Below are positions 1 to 8,934 of a stretch of DNA of 64,000 bases, piece by piece (position 1 is the stretch's first letter; the number at the start of each line of letters is the position of its first letter). The position numbers were made by a program, and so were the translations under genes. Source of the stretch: Pelagibacterium nitratireducens (GTDB lineage: Bacteria > Pseudomonadota > Alphaproteobacteria > Rhizobiales > Devosiaceae); the NCBI RefSeq assembly GCF_037044555.1, contig NZ_CP146275.1, positions 1,592,501 through 1,656,500 on the forward strand, written 5' to 3'. The notes under the pieces are model-generated. The model did no database searches. It saw only the letters and a program-made list of their open reading frames with translations, and was not told the origin of the DNA.

Positions 1-36
1 GGTTAACCGGGAGTTAACCACGGTAGGGTTTCCTTA
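1..36. promoter_or_regulatory. CtrA-type box upstream of the transglycosylase gene
   Basis: Two TTAA half-sites at 3-6 and 14-17 are separated by exactly 7 bases, and the second continues as TTAACC. A further TTAAC lies at 34-38. TTAA-N7-TTAAC is the established binding consensus of CtrA, the alphaproteobacterial cell-cycle and flagellar regulator. The box sits about 50 bases before the ATG at 65. The assignment is by motif only. Confidence 0.45.
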
Positions 37-64
37 ACGTCCAAGCATACTTGAGTCGGATTTC

Positions 65-883
65 ATGGCCTCCCCGATTTCCAACGTGCCGCAGCCCATC
101 GCCTATGCCCTCGACAGGGCCGGGGCGCGCAATGGTGTGGATTTCGATTATCTTCTACAGACGGCAATGCGGGAAAGCAGCCTGAACCCCAGCGCCAAGG
201 CCCAGACATCGTCGGCGACGGGGCTGTTCCAGTTCATCGAGAGCACATGGCTCGAAGTGATGAAGGATGAGGGGCCAAGGCTGGGCTACCAGGATTTTGC
301 CGATCACATTCAGGAACATGAGGGCGAATTCTTCGTCTCTGATCCGGCGGTGCGCCAGCAGATTCTCGAATTGCGCAACGATCCGCAGGTGGCGTCCGAC
401 ATGGCAGCGGCATTCACCCGCCGCAATGGCGATTATCTGATGGGCAAGTTCGGACGCATGCCCAGCCCTGGCGAGCTCTACATTGCCCATTTTCTCGGGC
501 CGAGCGGGGCCGAGAGGTTTTTCGAGCTCGGATTGCAGAACCCGAACGCCGATGCGGCAGCGGCCTTTCCGCGTCCCGCCGCCGCCAACCCATCGATCTT
601 TTACGAAAATGGCCGCCCGCGCAGCGTGCGGGAGGTCTATGAAGCGCTGGTGGCCCGCCATTCGGGTACGACGGACAACGCGGCCTTTGCCGCCCAGCAG
701 CTGGCGAGCCAGCAGCCCTTGCCCTCGCGGGTGGAAATCGATTCGGCGCCGTTGATCCCGCCCGGCGTCTCCTTTACCTCGCTGTTTGCCACCGAAGCGC
801 AATCGTCGGTATCGGCTCCCGTCCAGACGCCAAACGTCGTGCCGGGCCGTGCGCTGTTCAGCGGGTTCTATTCGGGCGAATAG
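65..883 (+). CDS. Lytic transglycosylase (SLT domain) protein
   Basis: This 272-residue protein carries an SLT-type lysozyme-like domain in its N-terminal half. The catalytic glutamate is Glu37 in RESSLNP, followed by the ATGLFQFIESTW block (about 51-62) typical of lytic transglycosylases that cleave the MurNAc-GlcNAc bond of peptidoglycan. The C-terminal third is Pro/Ala/Ser-rich and probably disordered. No clear N-terminal signal peptide is visible, as in some flagellum-associated transglycosylases that leave the cell by another route. The ATG at 65 has only a weak ribosome site. The CtrA-type box upstream suggests cell-cycle or motility control, which is an inference. Confidence 0.85.
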   Translation: MASPISNVPQPIAYALDRAGARNGVDFDYLLQTAMRESSLNPSAKAQTSSATGLFQFIESTWLEVMKDEGPRLGYQDFADHIQEHEGEFFVSDPAVRQQILELRNDPQVASDMAAAFTRRNGDYLMGKFGRMPSPGELYIAHFLGPSGAERFFELGLQNPNADAAAAFPRPAAANPSIFYENGRPRSVREVYEALVARHSGTTDNAAFAAQQLASQQPLPSRVEIDSAPLIPPGVSFTSLFATEAQSSVSAPVQTPNVVPGRALFSGFYSGE

Positions 884-963
884 TCCTCGGGGCCAATTGG
901 CCGGTTATGGTGAACCAAAACTTAAACCTTGCGGGCTAGTTTGTCCCCAAGAGTGTTTTGGGG

Positions 964-2172
964 ATGCGTATGGTCGCCTATCAGCGTTACGTGCAACTTT
1001 GCCAATCGCGGGACAGCGAGGAGCGGGGGCAGGCAGCTCATCTGGCTGCCATGGCCTATCTTGCCCATCGCGGGCCGGCGGACGAGCAGGCAGCGCTTTA
1101 TGCGGCGCTGATGAATTTTCTCGACGATCCGTCGGTCAAGGTCCGCGCCGCGCTGGCCTATGGGTTGCTGCATTCCGAGAACGCGCCGCGCCCGATCATG
1201 CTCTCTCTGGCCCAGGACGCGCCGGTCATTTCCCGTGCCGTGGTCCAGTTTTCCCCGGTCCTGCTCGATGCCGATCTGATGGGCATTATCCGCTCGGGCG
1301 ATCCGGACATGCTGGCGGTAATGACCGCCCGTCCGACACTGAGCCAGCGTGTGGCGCTGGCGCTCACCCGTCTGGGCGATCCCGATCTGTGCCTTCGGGT
1401 TCTGGGCCGCTCCGACATCGCCTTGCCGGAAGACGATCTTACCCTGCTGTCGGAAAAATGGGGCGAGGACGCAAAGGTGCGCGGCGCGCTGCTCAAGCGC
1501 CGCGATCTGCCCGGTATTGCCCGATTGCATCTGGTCGAACGTGTCCGGCAGGCGCTTTTGGGATTGCGGGTCGTCAAGGGCGCAATCCAGCCGCGTCGCC
1601 TCGAGCGCCTGATGCGCGATGCCTGCGACAACGCAACCACGGCCATCGGTGAGCGCGAAGCGGGCAGGGGCGCGCGGGGCTATGTCGCGGCGATGTCGGA
1701 GGGTGAAAAGATCAACGCCCGGCTGATGCTGCATGCCATGGTGCACGGGCACGTGCTGTTTTTTGCCGACGCGCTTTCCCATCTCTCGGGCACACCGCGG
1801 GCCAAGATTTTCACCATTCTCGACAGCGGCAGCCGCGCGGCGCTGCATGCCGTATTCAGTCGCTGCGGGTTTACCCCTGCGGTGCGCAACTTGCTCGCGC
1901 GCCTGGTCGGTCATGCACGGCAGGCCGATCTGGCCGACGATGTGGCGGCGCGCCACTGCGTCGTTTCGCTCCTGATCGAGGAGTTGATTGTCGAGCACGA
2001 CGGGGTGCTTCCAGCTGCGCTCGAAGAATCGTTTGCCTATCTCAACGAGCAGAATATCGCGCTGGCCCGCAGCGCGGCGCGCGGCGTGATGCCTGCCTTT
2101 GCCGCCGAATCGCCCGATGAGATCATGGTACCCGATCTGCGCCAGCAGCGTCTGGCGCTTCCGGCGGCCTGA
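964..2172 (+). CDS. DUF2336 domain-containing protein
   Basis: This is a 402-residue soluble protein of helical repeats. The first 150 residues read like HEAT/ARM-style pairs (for example FLDDPSVKVRAALAYGLL, then AQDAPVISRAVVQFSP), which matches the alphaproteobacterial family DUF2336. The biochemical role of the family is unknown. I chose the ATG at 964; a TTG at 958 and an ATG at 970 are in frame. It follows the transglycosylase gene on the same strand after an 80-base gap and ends 7 bases before the convergent NAD kinase gene. Confidence 0.8.
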   Translation: MRMVAYQRYVQLCQSRDSEERGQAAHLAAMAYLAHRGPADEQAALYAALMNFLDDPSVKVRAALAYGLLHSENAPRPIMLSLAQDAPVISRAVVQFSPVLLDADLMGIIRSGDPDMLAVMTARPTLSQRVALALTRLGDPDLCLRVLGRSDIALPEDDLTLLSEKWGEDAKVRGALLKRRDLPGIARLHLVERVRQALLGLRVVKGAIQPRRLERLMRDACDNATTAIGEREAGRGARGYVAAMSEGEKINARLMLHAMVHGHVLFFADALSHLSGTPRAKIFTILDSGSRAALHAVFSRCGFTPAVRNLLARLVGHARQADLADDVAARHCVVSLLIEELIVEHDGVLPAALEESFAYLNEQNIALARSAARGVMPAFAAESPDEIMVPDLRQQRLALPAA

Positions 2173-2179
2173 TTTCGGG

Positions 2180-2956
2180 TCAGTAGCGAAACTGCTCGAT
2201 CAGCACCCGCTCGTCGAGGCTGTGACCGGGGTCGAACAGAAGCGTTGCCGAATGGCGGCGGCTTTCATGGACCTGCACTTCAACGACATTGTCGAACTGC
2301 ACGTTGTCTGCAACCGCACTGACGGGCCGCTTGCCGTTTTCCTGGGTCGTAAAGGTAATATTGGCCCGGTTCGACAGGATCGCCCCACGCCAGCGCCGCG
2401 GGCGAAATGGCGAGATCGGCGTCAGGGCCAGAAGCGGCGCGGTGATCGGCAGGATGGGACCGTGGGCCGACAGGTTGTAGGCGGTCGACCCGGCCGGGGT
2501 CGCCACGATGATGCCGTCGCAGATCAATTCCTCGAGGCGCGTTTCCCCGTCGATCGCGATTCTGATCTTGGCGGCCTGATAGGACGAGCGATAGAGCGAG
2601 ACTTCGTTGAGCGCGAGCGCTTCGGATACCTTGCCATCGGAATCGGTCACCCGCATCGCCAGCGGATGAATGCGGGTCGGAAGGGCAGCCCGCAGCCGAA
2701 CGTCCAGGGCGTCGGCGTTGTAGTCGTTCATCAGGAAACCGATGGTCCCGAAATTCATGCCATATACCGGCACGTTCCGGTCCATGACCCGATGCAGCGT
2801 TTCGAGCATCAGCCCGTCACCGCCCAGCGCAACGACGATCGAGGCGTTCTCGATCCCCGCATCGCCGTGATGTGATATCAGCGCCTCCCGGGCCGCATTG
2901 GCTTCGGGCGTATCAGAGGAGACAAAGGCAACCTTGCCATCAGTATAGAGCGCCAA
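2180..2956 (-). CDS. nadK: NAD kinase
   Basis: NAD kinase phosphorylates NAD to NADP in the cytosol. The 258-residue product has the three family signatures: GGDG at 45-48 (phosphate-binding loop), the NE pair at 117-118 (NAD binding) and GSTAYN at 156-161. Its length is normal for the short proteobacterial enzymes. The start is TTG at 2956: a strong GGAGG lies 5 bases upstream and no ATG is nearby. The gene is convergent with the DUF2336 gene and is followed upstream by an HdeD-like membrane protein gene on the same strand. Confidence 0.93.
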   Translation of the reverse strand: MALYTDGKVAFVSSDTPEANAAREALISHHGDAGIENASIVVALGGDGLMLETLHRVMDRNVPVYGMNFGTIGFLMNDYNADALDVRLRAALPTRIHPLAMRVTDSDGKVSEALALNEVSLYRSSYQAAKIRIAIDGETRLEELICDGIIVATPAGSTAYNLSAHGPILPITAPLLALTPISPFRPRRWRGAILSNRANITFTTQENGKRPVSAVADNVQFDNVVEVQVHESRRHSATLLFDPGHSLDERVLIEQFRY

Positions 2957-3016
2957 GGTATCCTCCGCAGAACCGCATTTGCCAAGCTGGCCAAGGCCTT
3001 ACCACGGCTTGCCAGG

Positions 3017-3613
3017 TCAGCCAATCGGTTTGGACTGTTCGGTGACCTGCCGGATCGACCAGGCGAGATAGCCGATGGCCGCCCCGATCGCGATCAATTG
3101 CAGGCCTACGAATATGGCGATCAGCCAGGGAGCGGTGGTTTCGAGGTTGATGATGAGAATGATCGAAAGGACCACCCCGAGCACCCCACTGAGCAAGACC
3201 CAGAGCCAGCCGACAATTGGCCGGATGGTCAGCGCCCAGACAACTTTGGAGAGCCCTTCGATCATGAAAAAAACCACAAGCAAGAGCCCGAAAGCCAAAA
3301 TCGATTGCCCGGGATTGCGCAGGATGAGAAACCCGATCAACAGCGCCAGCACCGCCGAAATCAGTTGCAACCAGACATAGGGCGTATGTCGGGCCGGAAT
3401 CAGCCCGATGCCCTGGAGAACTCCGCTGGCAACCAGTAGCCATCCGATGGCCCCGATAACGGCTTGGGCCGAAAATATTGGGGAAATGATCGAGAGCAGG
3501 CCGGCGAGCACCAGCAGCCCCGCCTGCGCAAGATAGAGCAGCGAAAACCGCCGAACCCCCTCCCGCATCGCCTGACGATAAAGTTCTGCCGCAGCGTCCA
3601 TCGAGATGGTCAT
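3017..3613 (-). CDS. HdeD/DUF308 family membrane protein
   Basis: This 198-residue integral membrane protein has about six hydrophobic helices in pairs, the pattern of the HdeD/DUF308 family (HdeD is an acid-resistance membrane protein in Escherichia coli). Characteristic pieces are PIFSAQAVIGAIGWLLVASG and LILRNPGQSILAFGLLL. The ATG at 3613 is preferred over one at 3685 because GGAGG lies 10 bases before it and the upstream stretch looks non-coding. Its function in this organism is not known. Confidence 0.75.
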   Translation of the reverse strand: MTISMDAAAELYRQAMREGVRRFSLLYLAQAGLLVLAGLLSIISPIFSAQAVIGAIGWLLVASGVLQGIGLIPARHTPYVWLQLISAVLALLIGFLILRNPGQSILAFGLLLVVFFMIEGLSKVVWALTIRPIVGWLWVLLSGVLGVVLSIILIINLETTAPWLIAIFVGLQLIAIGAAIGYLAWSIRQVTEQSKPIG

Positions 3614-3685
3614 GATGATCGAGCCTCCGCCTGTTGGCCGCGAGTCTAGCTCATTCGATGCAATAGGGAAATCGGTGGGGATCAC

Positions 3686-3761
3686 TGGTGCCGGCAGCAG
3701 GACTTGAACCCGCGACCCTCTGATTACAAATCAGATGCTCTACCAACTGAGCTATACCGGC
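3686..3761 (-). tRNA. tRNA-Thr (anticodon TGT)
   Basis: Read on the minus strand, the 76-base sequence folds as a cloverleaf. The acceptor arm is GCCGGTA with TGCCGGC, the anticodon stem is CTGAT/ATCAG around loop TTTGTAA, and the T arm carries GGTTCAA. Discriminator A and an encoded CCA end follow. Anticodon TGT reads ACA, so the charge is threonine. Confidence 0.95.
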
Positions 3762-3895
3762 AACGGCGTGGTTGCTAGCACCAGTCCCGCTCCGATGCAA
3801 GGATCATGGCGCTGTGTGGTTAGGAGATTTGTTGCCTTATCCTCGCCCCCGGCGCTACCCATTATCATTCCACCATAACAAGGACGCAACTGACC

Positions 3896-5002
3896 ATGGC
3901 ACAGCCAAAACTGTTCGAGCCGATCAGGATCGGAGACACCACTCTGGCCAACCGGATCGTCATTGCACCGATGTGCCAGTATTCGGCACAGGACGGGGAA
4001 ATGAACGACTGGCACCTGATCCATCTCGGGCACCTGGCACTGTCTGGCGCGGCGCTTCTAACCATTGAGGCGACCGCGGTAAAGCCGGAGGGCCGGATCA
4101 CCTATGGTGATGTCGGGCTTTACAACGATGCAACGGAAGCGGCCATGAAGCGTGTGCTGGATGGCATTCGCCGATGGTCCGATATGCCCATTTCGGTCCA
4201 ACTGGCCCATGCCGGCCGCAAGGCGAGTTGCGAGGTGCCTTGGAAGGGCGGAGCCCAGCTGCCTCCCGATCACGCGAATGGGTGGCAGACCGAGGCGCCG
4301 TCCGCGGTTGCCTTCCTCGATAGCGACAACGACCCGGTGGCGCTGGACGCAGATGGGCTTGCCCGTATCCGCGATTGTTTCGCCGAGGCGGCACGGCGGG
4401 CAGACCGGTTGGGGCTCGATGCCGTTCAGATTCACGCTGCGCATGGCTATCTGCTGCACGAATTTCTGTCCCCCATCTCGAACCGGCGCGATGATGAGTA
4501 TGGCGGGTCTCTTGAAAACCGCATGCGCTTTCCGCTCGAAATTTTCGACGCCGTTCGGGCGGCCTTCCCTTCCCAAAAGCCGGTTACCGTACGCGTATCG
4601 GGAACCGACTGGGTCGATGGTGGCTGGGATGGCGAACAGACAGTGGCATTCGCCAGGGCACTCGAGGCAAGAGGATGTTCTGCAATTCACGTTTCGAGCG
4701 GCGGCACCAGCCCTGCCCAGAAAATTCCCGTCGGGCCGAACTATCAGGTTCCTCTGGCCCGGCAAGTCAAACAGGCCGTCTCCATGCCGGTGGTTGCCGT
4801 GGGGCTGATTACCGAGGCCGAGCAGGCCGAGGCCATCGTTTCGACTGGTGATGCGGACATGATCGCGGTGGCACGCGCCGTACTCTATGATCCGCGTTGG
4901 CCTTGGCACGTGGCGGCGACGCTGGGCGGGCAGGTCAAGGCGCCGCCTCAATATCTGCGGTCTCAGCCGCGGCAGTATTCGCGCCTGTTTCTGACCGATT
5001 GA
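3896..5002 (+). CDS. Old Yellow Enzyme family NADPH:flavin oxidoreductase (YqjM/XenA type)
   Basis: This 368-residue FMN-dependent ene-reductase reduces activated C=C bonds or nitro groups with NADPH. The N-terminus has APMCQYSA, where Cys27 matches the redox-tuning cysteine of the YqjM/XenA class. HAAHGYLLHEFLSP carries substrate-binding histidines and residues of the TIM barrel, and the C-terminal segment has the phosphate-binding region (VAVARAVLYDPRWPW). Its length fits the family. It is alone on its strand and is convergent with the ROK regulator gene, with 2 bases between the stop codons. The physiological substrate cannot be read from sequence. Confidence 0.9.
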   Translation: MAQPKLFEPIRIGDTTLANRIVIAPMCQYSAQDGEMNDWHLIHLGHLALSGAALLTIEATAVKPEGRITYGDVGLYNDATEAAMKRVLDGIRRWSDMPISVQLAHAGRKASCEVPWKGGAQLPPDHANGWQTEAPSAVAFLDSDNDPVALDADGLARIRDCFAEAARRADRLGLDAVQIHAAHGYLLHEFLSPISNRRDDEYGGSLENRMRFPLEIFDAVRAAFPSQKPVTVRVSGTDWVDGGWDGEQTVAFARALEARGCSAIHVSSGGTSPAQKIPVGPNYQVPLARQVKQAVSMPVVAVGLITEAEQAEAIVSTGDADMIAVARAVLYDPRWPWHVAATLGGQVKAPPQYLRSQPRQYSRLFLTD

Positions 5003-5004
5003 GC

Positions 5005-6243
5005 CTATTCCGCGGAACGGCGTGCCGCAGGCAGGGATACGCGGTCGGCAAAAGTTCTGTCGATTTCGGTCAAGGTCTTCATCATGAGGCCTCGATAAAT
5101 CGGCTCGCCGGCGTCAGGCACAAGCTGAATCGGCGGCAACCCGCGCATCCGGCCCATGAGCGAAGCAGCAGCGCCTTCGGCGATTGCGGTTGCGACCAGG
5201 TCATGGGCGGCGGTGTTGGGGCCGAGCAGGATGAGCCTGTCGATCTTGACGATCGAAATCAGCCGGCTTATGCCGTGCCCGATGGCCGCTCCAGCTGCAG
5301 AAAAGGCCCGTTGGGCGGCCCGATCGCCCTGACGCGCTCGCGCCATGATGTGCTGGAAATCGGCGGGCGGGACGGCGCTGGCCGGCGTGGCATGCTCGGG
5401 CACCGAATAGGCGGCACGCAATATGGCGTAATCGGCGGCATAGGCCTCCACGCAACCGCGCGCGCCGCAGCGGCACAAGGCGCCGCCGGGGATATGGATC
5501 ATGTGCCCGAACTCGGTCGCCAGTCCCGCGTCGGGACTTGCGTCGGTGGGGAGCGTCAGCCCCATGCCGATTGTCGAGCCGAGATAGATCGTTGCGATGC
5601 CGGCCTTTGCGAGATCGGGATCGAGCCAGCGCATGCCATCCGCCATCAGCCGGCCGCGCTTGAACAGGTGGGCGGCCAATCCGAGCCGGTTGTTGATCGC
5701 CGTCACGATGTCGTGGCCGCTCAAATGGGGAATGGGCGACCAGGTCAGCCCATGGCCCAAGGCGTTCAATATTCCCTGCACCGAGATGGAAACGCCATGC
5801 AGCGTGTTGCCGATATCTGTGTTGCGGCCAATCATGTGGCCGATGCGCTCGATGAACCACGCTGCTGGTGCGACTTCGGAAAAGAGGGTAGGGCCAACGC
5901 CGGATTCGACCCTGTCGACGAGCACGCCGCCATAGTCGAGCAGCGACATACGGCAGCGGTTGACGTCGAGTTCGATGAGCAGAACGAAGCCGGCGCTTCG
6001 GTTGTGTACAAGTTGCACGGCGGGCCGCCCGCGCGCTTTTGCGCCGGCCTGCGGCTCGGCAAGTTCGGCAACGATGCCGTCGCCGACAAGATCTGCGGCA
6101 ATGGCCGTCAGGGTGGCATTGGAAAGTCCGGTCAGCGTAGCCACCTGCGAACGCGAGAGCGGACCGTGCCGGCGCAATGCGTCCAGCACCAGGAGCCGGT
6201 TCTGCCGCCGGATCATTTCCGTGTCCGCAACGCCCTGCGCCAA
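5005..6243 (-). CDS. ROK family transcriptional regulator (probable xylose-type repressor)
   Basis: The protein has an N-terminal winged helix (GPLSRSQVATLTGLSNATLTAIAADL) followed by a ROK sugar-kinase-like domain with the zinc motif CRCGARGCVEAY. In this family, sugar binding to the ROK domain releases DNA. I place the start at TTG 6243 (412 residues) because GGGAGG lies 5 bases upstream; ATG 6216 is also possible. The frame stays open to 6450, but that longer start would cover the promoter of the divergent transporter operon. Divergence from xylF-xylH-xylG suggests it controls that operon. This is inferred from context. Confidence 0.85.
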   Translation of the reverse strand: MAQGVADTEMIRRQNRLLVLDALRRHGPLSRSQVATLTGLSNATLTAIAADLVGDGIVAELAEPQAGAKARGRPAVQLVHNRSAGFVLLIELDVNRCRMSLLDYGGVLVDRVESGVGPTLFSEVAPAAWFIERIGHMIGRNTDIGNTLHGVSISVQGILNALGHGLTWSPIPHLSGHDIVTAINNRLGLAAHLFKRGRLMADGMRWLDPDLAKAGIATIYLGSTIGMGLTLPTDASPDAGLATEFGHMIHIPGGALCRCGARGCVEAYAADYAILRAAYSVPEHATPASAVPPADFQHIMARARQGDRAAQRAFSAAGAAIGHGISRLISIVKIDRLILLGPNTAAHDLVATAIAEGAAASLMGRMRGLPPIQLVPDAGEPIYRGLMMKTLTEIDRTFADRVSLPAARRSAE

Positions 6244-6329
6244 ACGGGCCTCCCACTCGTGCCGCCGTGGGTCTTCTATGGGCTGCTGTGCCAGGTTGCA
6301 CGCATTTTTCCACGCCGAACAAATGGACG

Positions 6330-6380
6330 TTGACACAGCAATGCGCCCGTGCCAATTATTTTTTCGGGTATTGAAAAATA
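6330..6380 (+). promoter_or_regulatory. Probable xylF promoter with overlapping inverted-repeat operator
   Basis: TTGACA at 6330-6335 and AATTAT at 6354-6359 are 18 bases apart, a good sigma70-type promoter facing xylF. Overlapping and following the -10 is an inverted repeat: TATTTTTTC at 6357-6365 and GAAAAATA at 6373-6380, 7 bases apart with one extra T in the left arm. A repressor bound there would block initiation, which fits a ROK regulator encoded divergently. Confidence 0.5.
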
Positions 6381-6440
6381 TCCGTTGCGGTGGCCCGAGG
6401 AGGCATGCCGCTGGAGGCATAACCCTTTTACTGTGGTTTG

Positions 6441-6464
6441 GCGGACGCAAATGTCCGCAGGAGG
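6441..6464 (+). promoter_or_regulatory. Stem-loop abutting the xylF Shine-Dalgarno
   Basis: GCGGAC (6441-6446) and GTCCGC (6453-6458) form a perfect 6-bp stem with a 6-base loop. The strong AGGAGG ribosome site follows directly at 6459-6464. The stem leaves the site exposed, so it may protect the 5' end of the xylF message or tune initiation. No riboswitch family is recognised. Confidence 0.4.
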
Positions 6465-6470
6465 AAAATC

Positions 6471-7511
6471 ATGAAAACTTTCGCAGCTGCCCTTCTGGGC
6501 ACGACTGTTCTTTTCGGTCTGGCCGGGGGCGCACTGGCTCAGGACATCACCGTTGGCGTTTCCTGGTCCAACTTCCAGGAAGAGCGCTGGAAGACCGACG
6601 AGGCAGCCATCCAGGCTCAGCTTGATGAAATGGGCGCCAGCTACATTTCCGCAGACGCGCAGTCTTCAGCATCCAAGCAGCTTACCGATATCGAAAGCCT
6701 TATCGCTCAGGGCGCCGATGCGCTCATCGTTCTGGCTCAGGATACCGATGCCATCCAGCCGGCAATCGCCGCCGCAGTGGCAGAGGGCATCCCGGTGATC
6801 GGCTATGACCGCCTCATCGAAAATGCCGATGCGTTCTACATCACCTTCGACAACCAGGGTGTTGGCCGCCTGCAGGCTGAATCGGTGTTTGCCGTGCAGC
6901 CGACCGGCAATTACGTCTTCATCAAGGGCTCGAGCACCGATCCCAACGCGGACTTCCTGCATGCGGGTCAGCTCGAAGTGCTTCAGGATGCGATCGACGC
7001 CGGCGATATCGTCAATGTCGGCGAAGCCTATACCGATGGCTGGCTCCCGGAAAACGCTCAGGCCAACATGGAACAGTTCCTGACCGCCAATAACAACGAG
7101 GTCGATGCGGTCGTTGCCTCGAACGACGGTACCGCTGGTGGCGCCATTGCCGCCCTTGCTGCTCAGGGGCTTGATGGTGCTGTGCCGGTCTCGGGCCAGG
7201 ATGGCGATCATGCCGCCCTCAACCGTATCGCTCTTGGCACCCAGACCGTGTCGGTCTGGAAAGACAGCCGTGAACTTGGCGCCAAGGCTGCCGAGATCGC
7301 AGTTGAATTGGCCGGCGGCGCTGCACTTGCCGATATCGAAGGCTCGGTGACGTTTGATGGTGGCCCGAATGGCGTCGAGATGAACTCGCTGTTCCTGGCT
7401 CCCGTTGCGATCACGCAGGACAATCTTGATGTGGTCATTGACGCTGGCTGGGTCAGCAAGGACGTTGTCTGTCAGGGCGTTGACGCCGGTTCGGTTGCCG
7501 CTTGCGACTGA
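6471..7511 (+). CDS. xylF: D-xylose-type ABC transporter, periplasmic binding protein
   Basis: This 346-residue periplasmic sugar-binding protein has a signal peptide ending near ALAQD. It resembles E. coli XylF along its length: ERW-KTD near the start of the mature protein, [49 protein letters not shown] and SGQDGD are shared landmarks of the ligand pocket. The ATG at 6471 has AGGAGG 6 bases upstream. It is the first gene of a three-gene transporter operon divergent from a ROK regulator. Xylose is the likeliest ligand, but related pentoses or glucose cannot be excluded. Confidence 0.88.
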   Translation: MKTFAAALLGTTVLFGLAGGALAQDITVGVSWSNFQEERWKTDEAAIQAQLDEMGASYISADAQSSASKQLTDIESLIAQGADALIVLAQDTDAIQPAIAAAVAEGIPVIGYDRLIENADAFYITFDNQGVGRLQAESVFAVQPTGNYVFIKGSSTDPNADFLHAGQLEVLQDAIDAGDIVNVGEAYTDGWLPENAQANMEQFLTANNNEVDAVVASNDGTAGGAIAALAAQGLDGAVPVSGQDGDHAALNRIALGTQTVSVWKDSRELGAKAAEIAVELAGGAALADIEGSVTFDGGPNGVEMNSLFLAPVAITQDNLDVVIDAGWVSKDVVCQGVDAGSVAACD

Positions 7512-7536
7512 TCTGCATCATCAATTTTTGATCAGT

Positions 7537-7565
7537 GGTCGCGGCGCTGTTGTGGCGCCGCGGCC
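7537..7565 (+). other. Intercistronic GC-rich stem-loop between xylF and xylH
   Basis: CGCGGCGC (7540-7547) pairs perfectly with GCGCCGCG (7555-7562) around a 7-base loop. Three more outer pairs (one G-U) give an 11-bp stem. No U-run follows, so it is unlikely to be a strong terminator. Such stems after binding-protein genes commonly stabilise the upstream mRNA so that the binding protein exceeds the permease; that role is inferred here. Confidence 0.6.
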
Positions 7566-7599
7566 CGTTCCATAAGGAACCAGCCCTTTGGGGGAGAGA

Positions 7600-8922
7600 A
7601 TGGCCGATCAGAACGCCATGTCATCATCATCGAACTCATCATCGTCCGGTCTGGTGATGGGCAACCCAATCCAGCGCTTCTTGAGCGCCACCGAGATCGA
7701 TACCCGTCTTCTGGGCATGCTCGGGGCGCTGCTCTTGATCTGGATTGGCTTCCATTTCATGTCGGGCGGCCTTTTCATGACCCCTCGAAACCTCTGGAAC
7801 CTCTCGGTTCAGACGGCTTCGATCTCGATCATGGCAACCGGCATGGTGCTGGTCATCGTCACCCGCAACATCGATCTGTCGGTGGGTTCGCTGCTTGGCG
7901 TGCTTGCGATGGTCATGGGCGTAACCCAGACCGAATATCTGCCTGCGCTGCTCGGCTTCGGCCATCCGCTGATCTGGGTCATTACGCTTGCCGTGGGCCT
8001 TGCGTTCGGCCTCGCGATCGGAGCTTTGCAGGGCTCGATCATCGCCTATCTCAAGGTGCCCGCCTTTATTGTCACGCTGGGCGGCTATCTCGTCTGGCGC
8101 GGTGCGGCCTGGTGGGTGACATCGGGGCGGACGGTCGCGCCGCTCGATACCAATTTCCGCTTGATGGGTGGCGGTCCGGAAGGTGCGGTTGGCTATTCGG
8201 TGAGCTGGATTTTGGCGCTCGTTGCCTGCCTGGCCATCGGCGCCTATCTCATCTATGCGCGCCAGCAGCGCCGGCGGTTCAACTTCCCGCAGCGCCCCGT
8301 CTGGGCGGAGGGCGTTCTCGCCATACTCGGCTGCGGTTCGGTCATCGGTGCGGTGGCGGTCTTCAATGCCTATCCCTGGCCCATCCGTATTGCGGAAAAC
8401 TATGCAAACGCCAACAACATCCCCGTTCCGGAAGGCGGGCTGTTCATTGCGCATGGCATTGCCATTCCTGTGCTGATCGCCGTGGGTGTCGGGGTCGTCA
8501 TGACCTTCATTGCGACGCGCACCCGGTTCGGGCGGTATGTCTTTGCCATGGGCGGCAGCCCTGAAGCGGCCGAACTGGCCGGTATCAATACCCGCTGGGT
8601 CACCGTCAAGATCTTCATGCTCATGGGCGCGCTGTGCGCCATCGCCGCGTCGATCTCTTCGGCTCGGCTTAACGCGGCAACCAATGCCATGGGCACGCTG
8701 GACGAGCTTTACGTCATCGCTGCGGCGGTGATTGGCGGCACCTCGCTTTCGGGCGGTGTGGGTACCATCGTCGGCGCCATGATCGGCGCGCTTGTGATGC
8801 AGTCACTCCAGTCCGGCATGGTGCTGATGGGGCTCGACAGCCCGCTTCAGTCGATCGTCGTGGGCATAGTCCTCGTGGTCGCGGTCTGGCTCGATACGCT
8901 CTACCGCAATCGCGGGCAGTAA
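7600..8922 (+). CDS. xylH: D-xylose-type ABC transporter permease
   Basis: This 440-residue inner-membrane permease belongs to the BPD_transp_2 (ribose/xylose) family. A Ser-rich cytosolic N-terminus precedes about ten or more membrane helices. Family landmarks include NIDLSVGSLLGV, VPAFIVTLGGYLVWRG, ELAGINTRWVTVKIFMLMG (the coupling region for the ATPase) and AAVIGGTSLSGGVGTIVGA near the C-terminus. The length matches XylH, which is longer than RbsC. The ATG at 7600 follows GGGGGAGAG; a TTG at 7588 is in frame but less likely. Confidence 0.9.
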   Translation: MADQNAMSSSSNSSSSGLVMGNPIQRFLSATEIDTRLLGMLGALLLIWIGFHFMSGGLFMTPRNLWNLSVQTASISIMATGMVLVIVTRNIDLSVGSLLGVLAMVMGVTQTEYLPALLGFGHPLIWVITLAVGLAFGLAIGALQGSIIAYLKVPAFIVTLGGYLVWRGAAWWVTSGRTVAPLDTNFRLMGGGPEGAVGYSVSWILALVACLAIGAYLIYARQQRRRFNFPQRPVWAEGVLAILGCGSVIGAVAVFNAYPWPIRIAENYANANNIPVPEGGLFIAHGIAIPVLIAVGVGVVMTFIATRTRFGRYVFAMGGSPEAAELAGINTRWVTVKIFMLMGALCAIAASISSARLNAATNAMGTLDELYVIAAAVIGGTSLSGGVGTIVGAMIGALVMQSLQSGMVLMGLDSPLQSIVVGIVLVVAVWLDTLYRNRGQ

Positions 8923-8934
8923 GGATTTGAATCG

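Noticed and set aside
155..802. Minus-strand open frame opposite the transglycosylase
   Set aside because: High-GC shadow: Arg/Gly-rich translation with no recognisable domain, fully within a real gene.
5005..6450. Full open frame of the ROK regulator up to 6450
   Set aside because: It would cover the xylF promoter and leave about 20 bases between divergent genes. The TTG at 6243 has a strong ribosome site.
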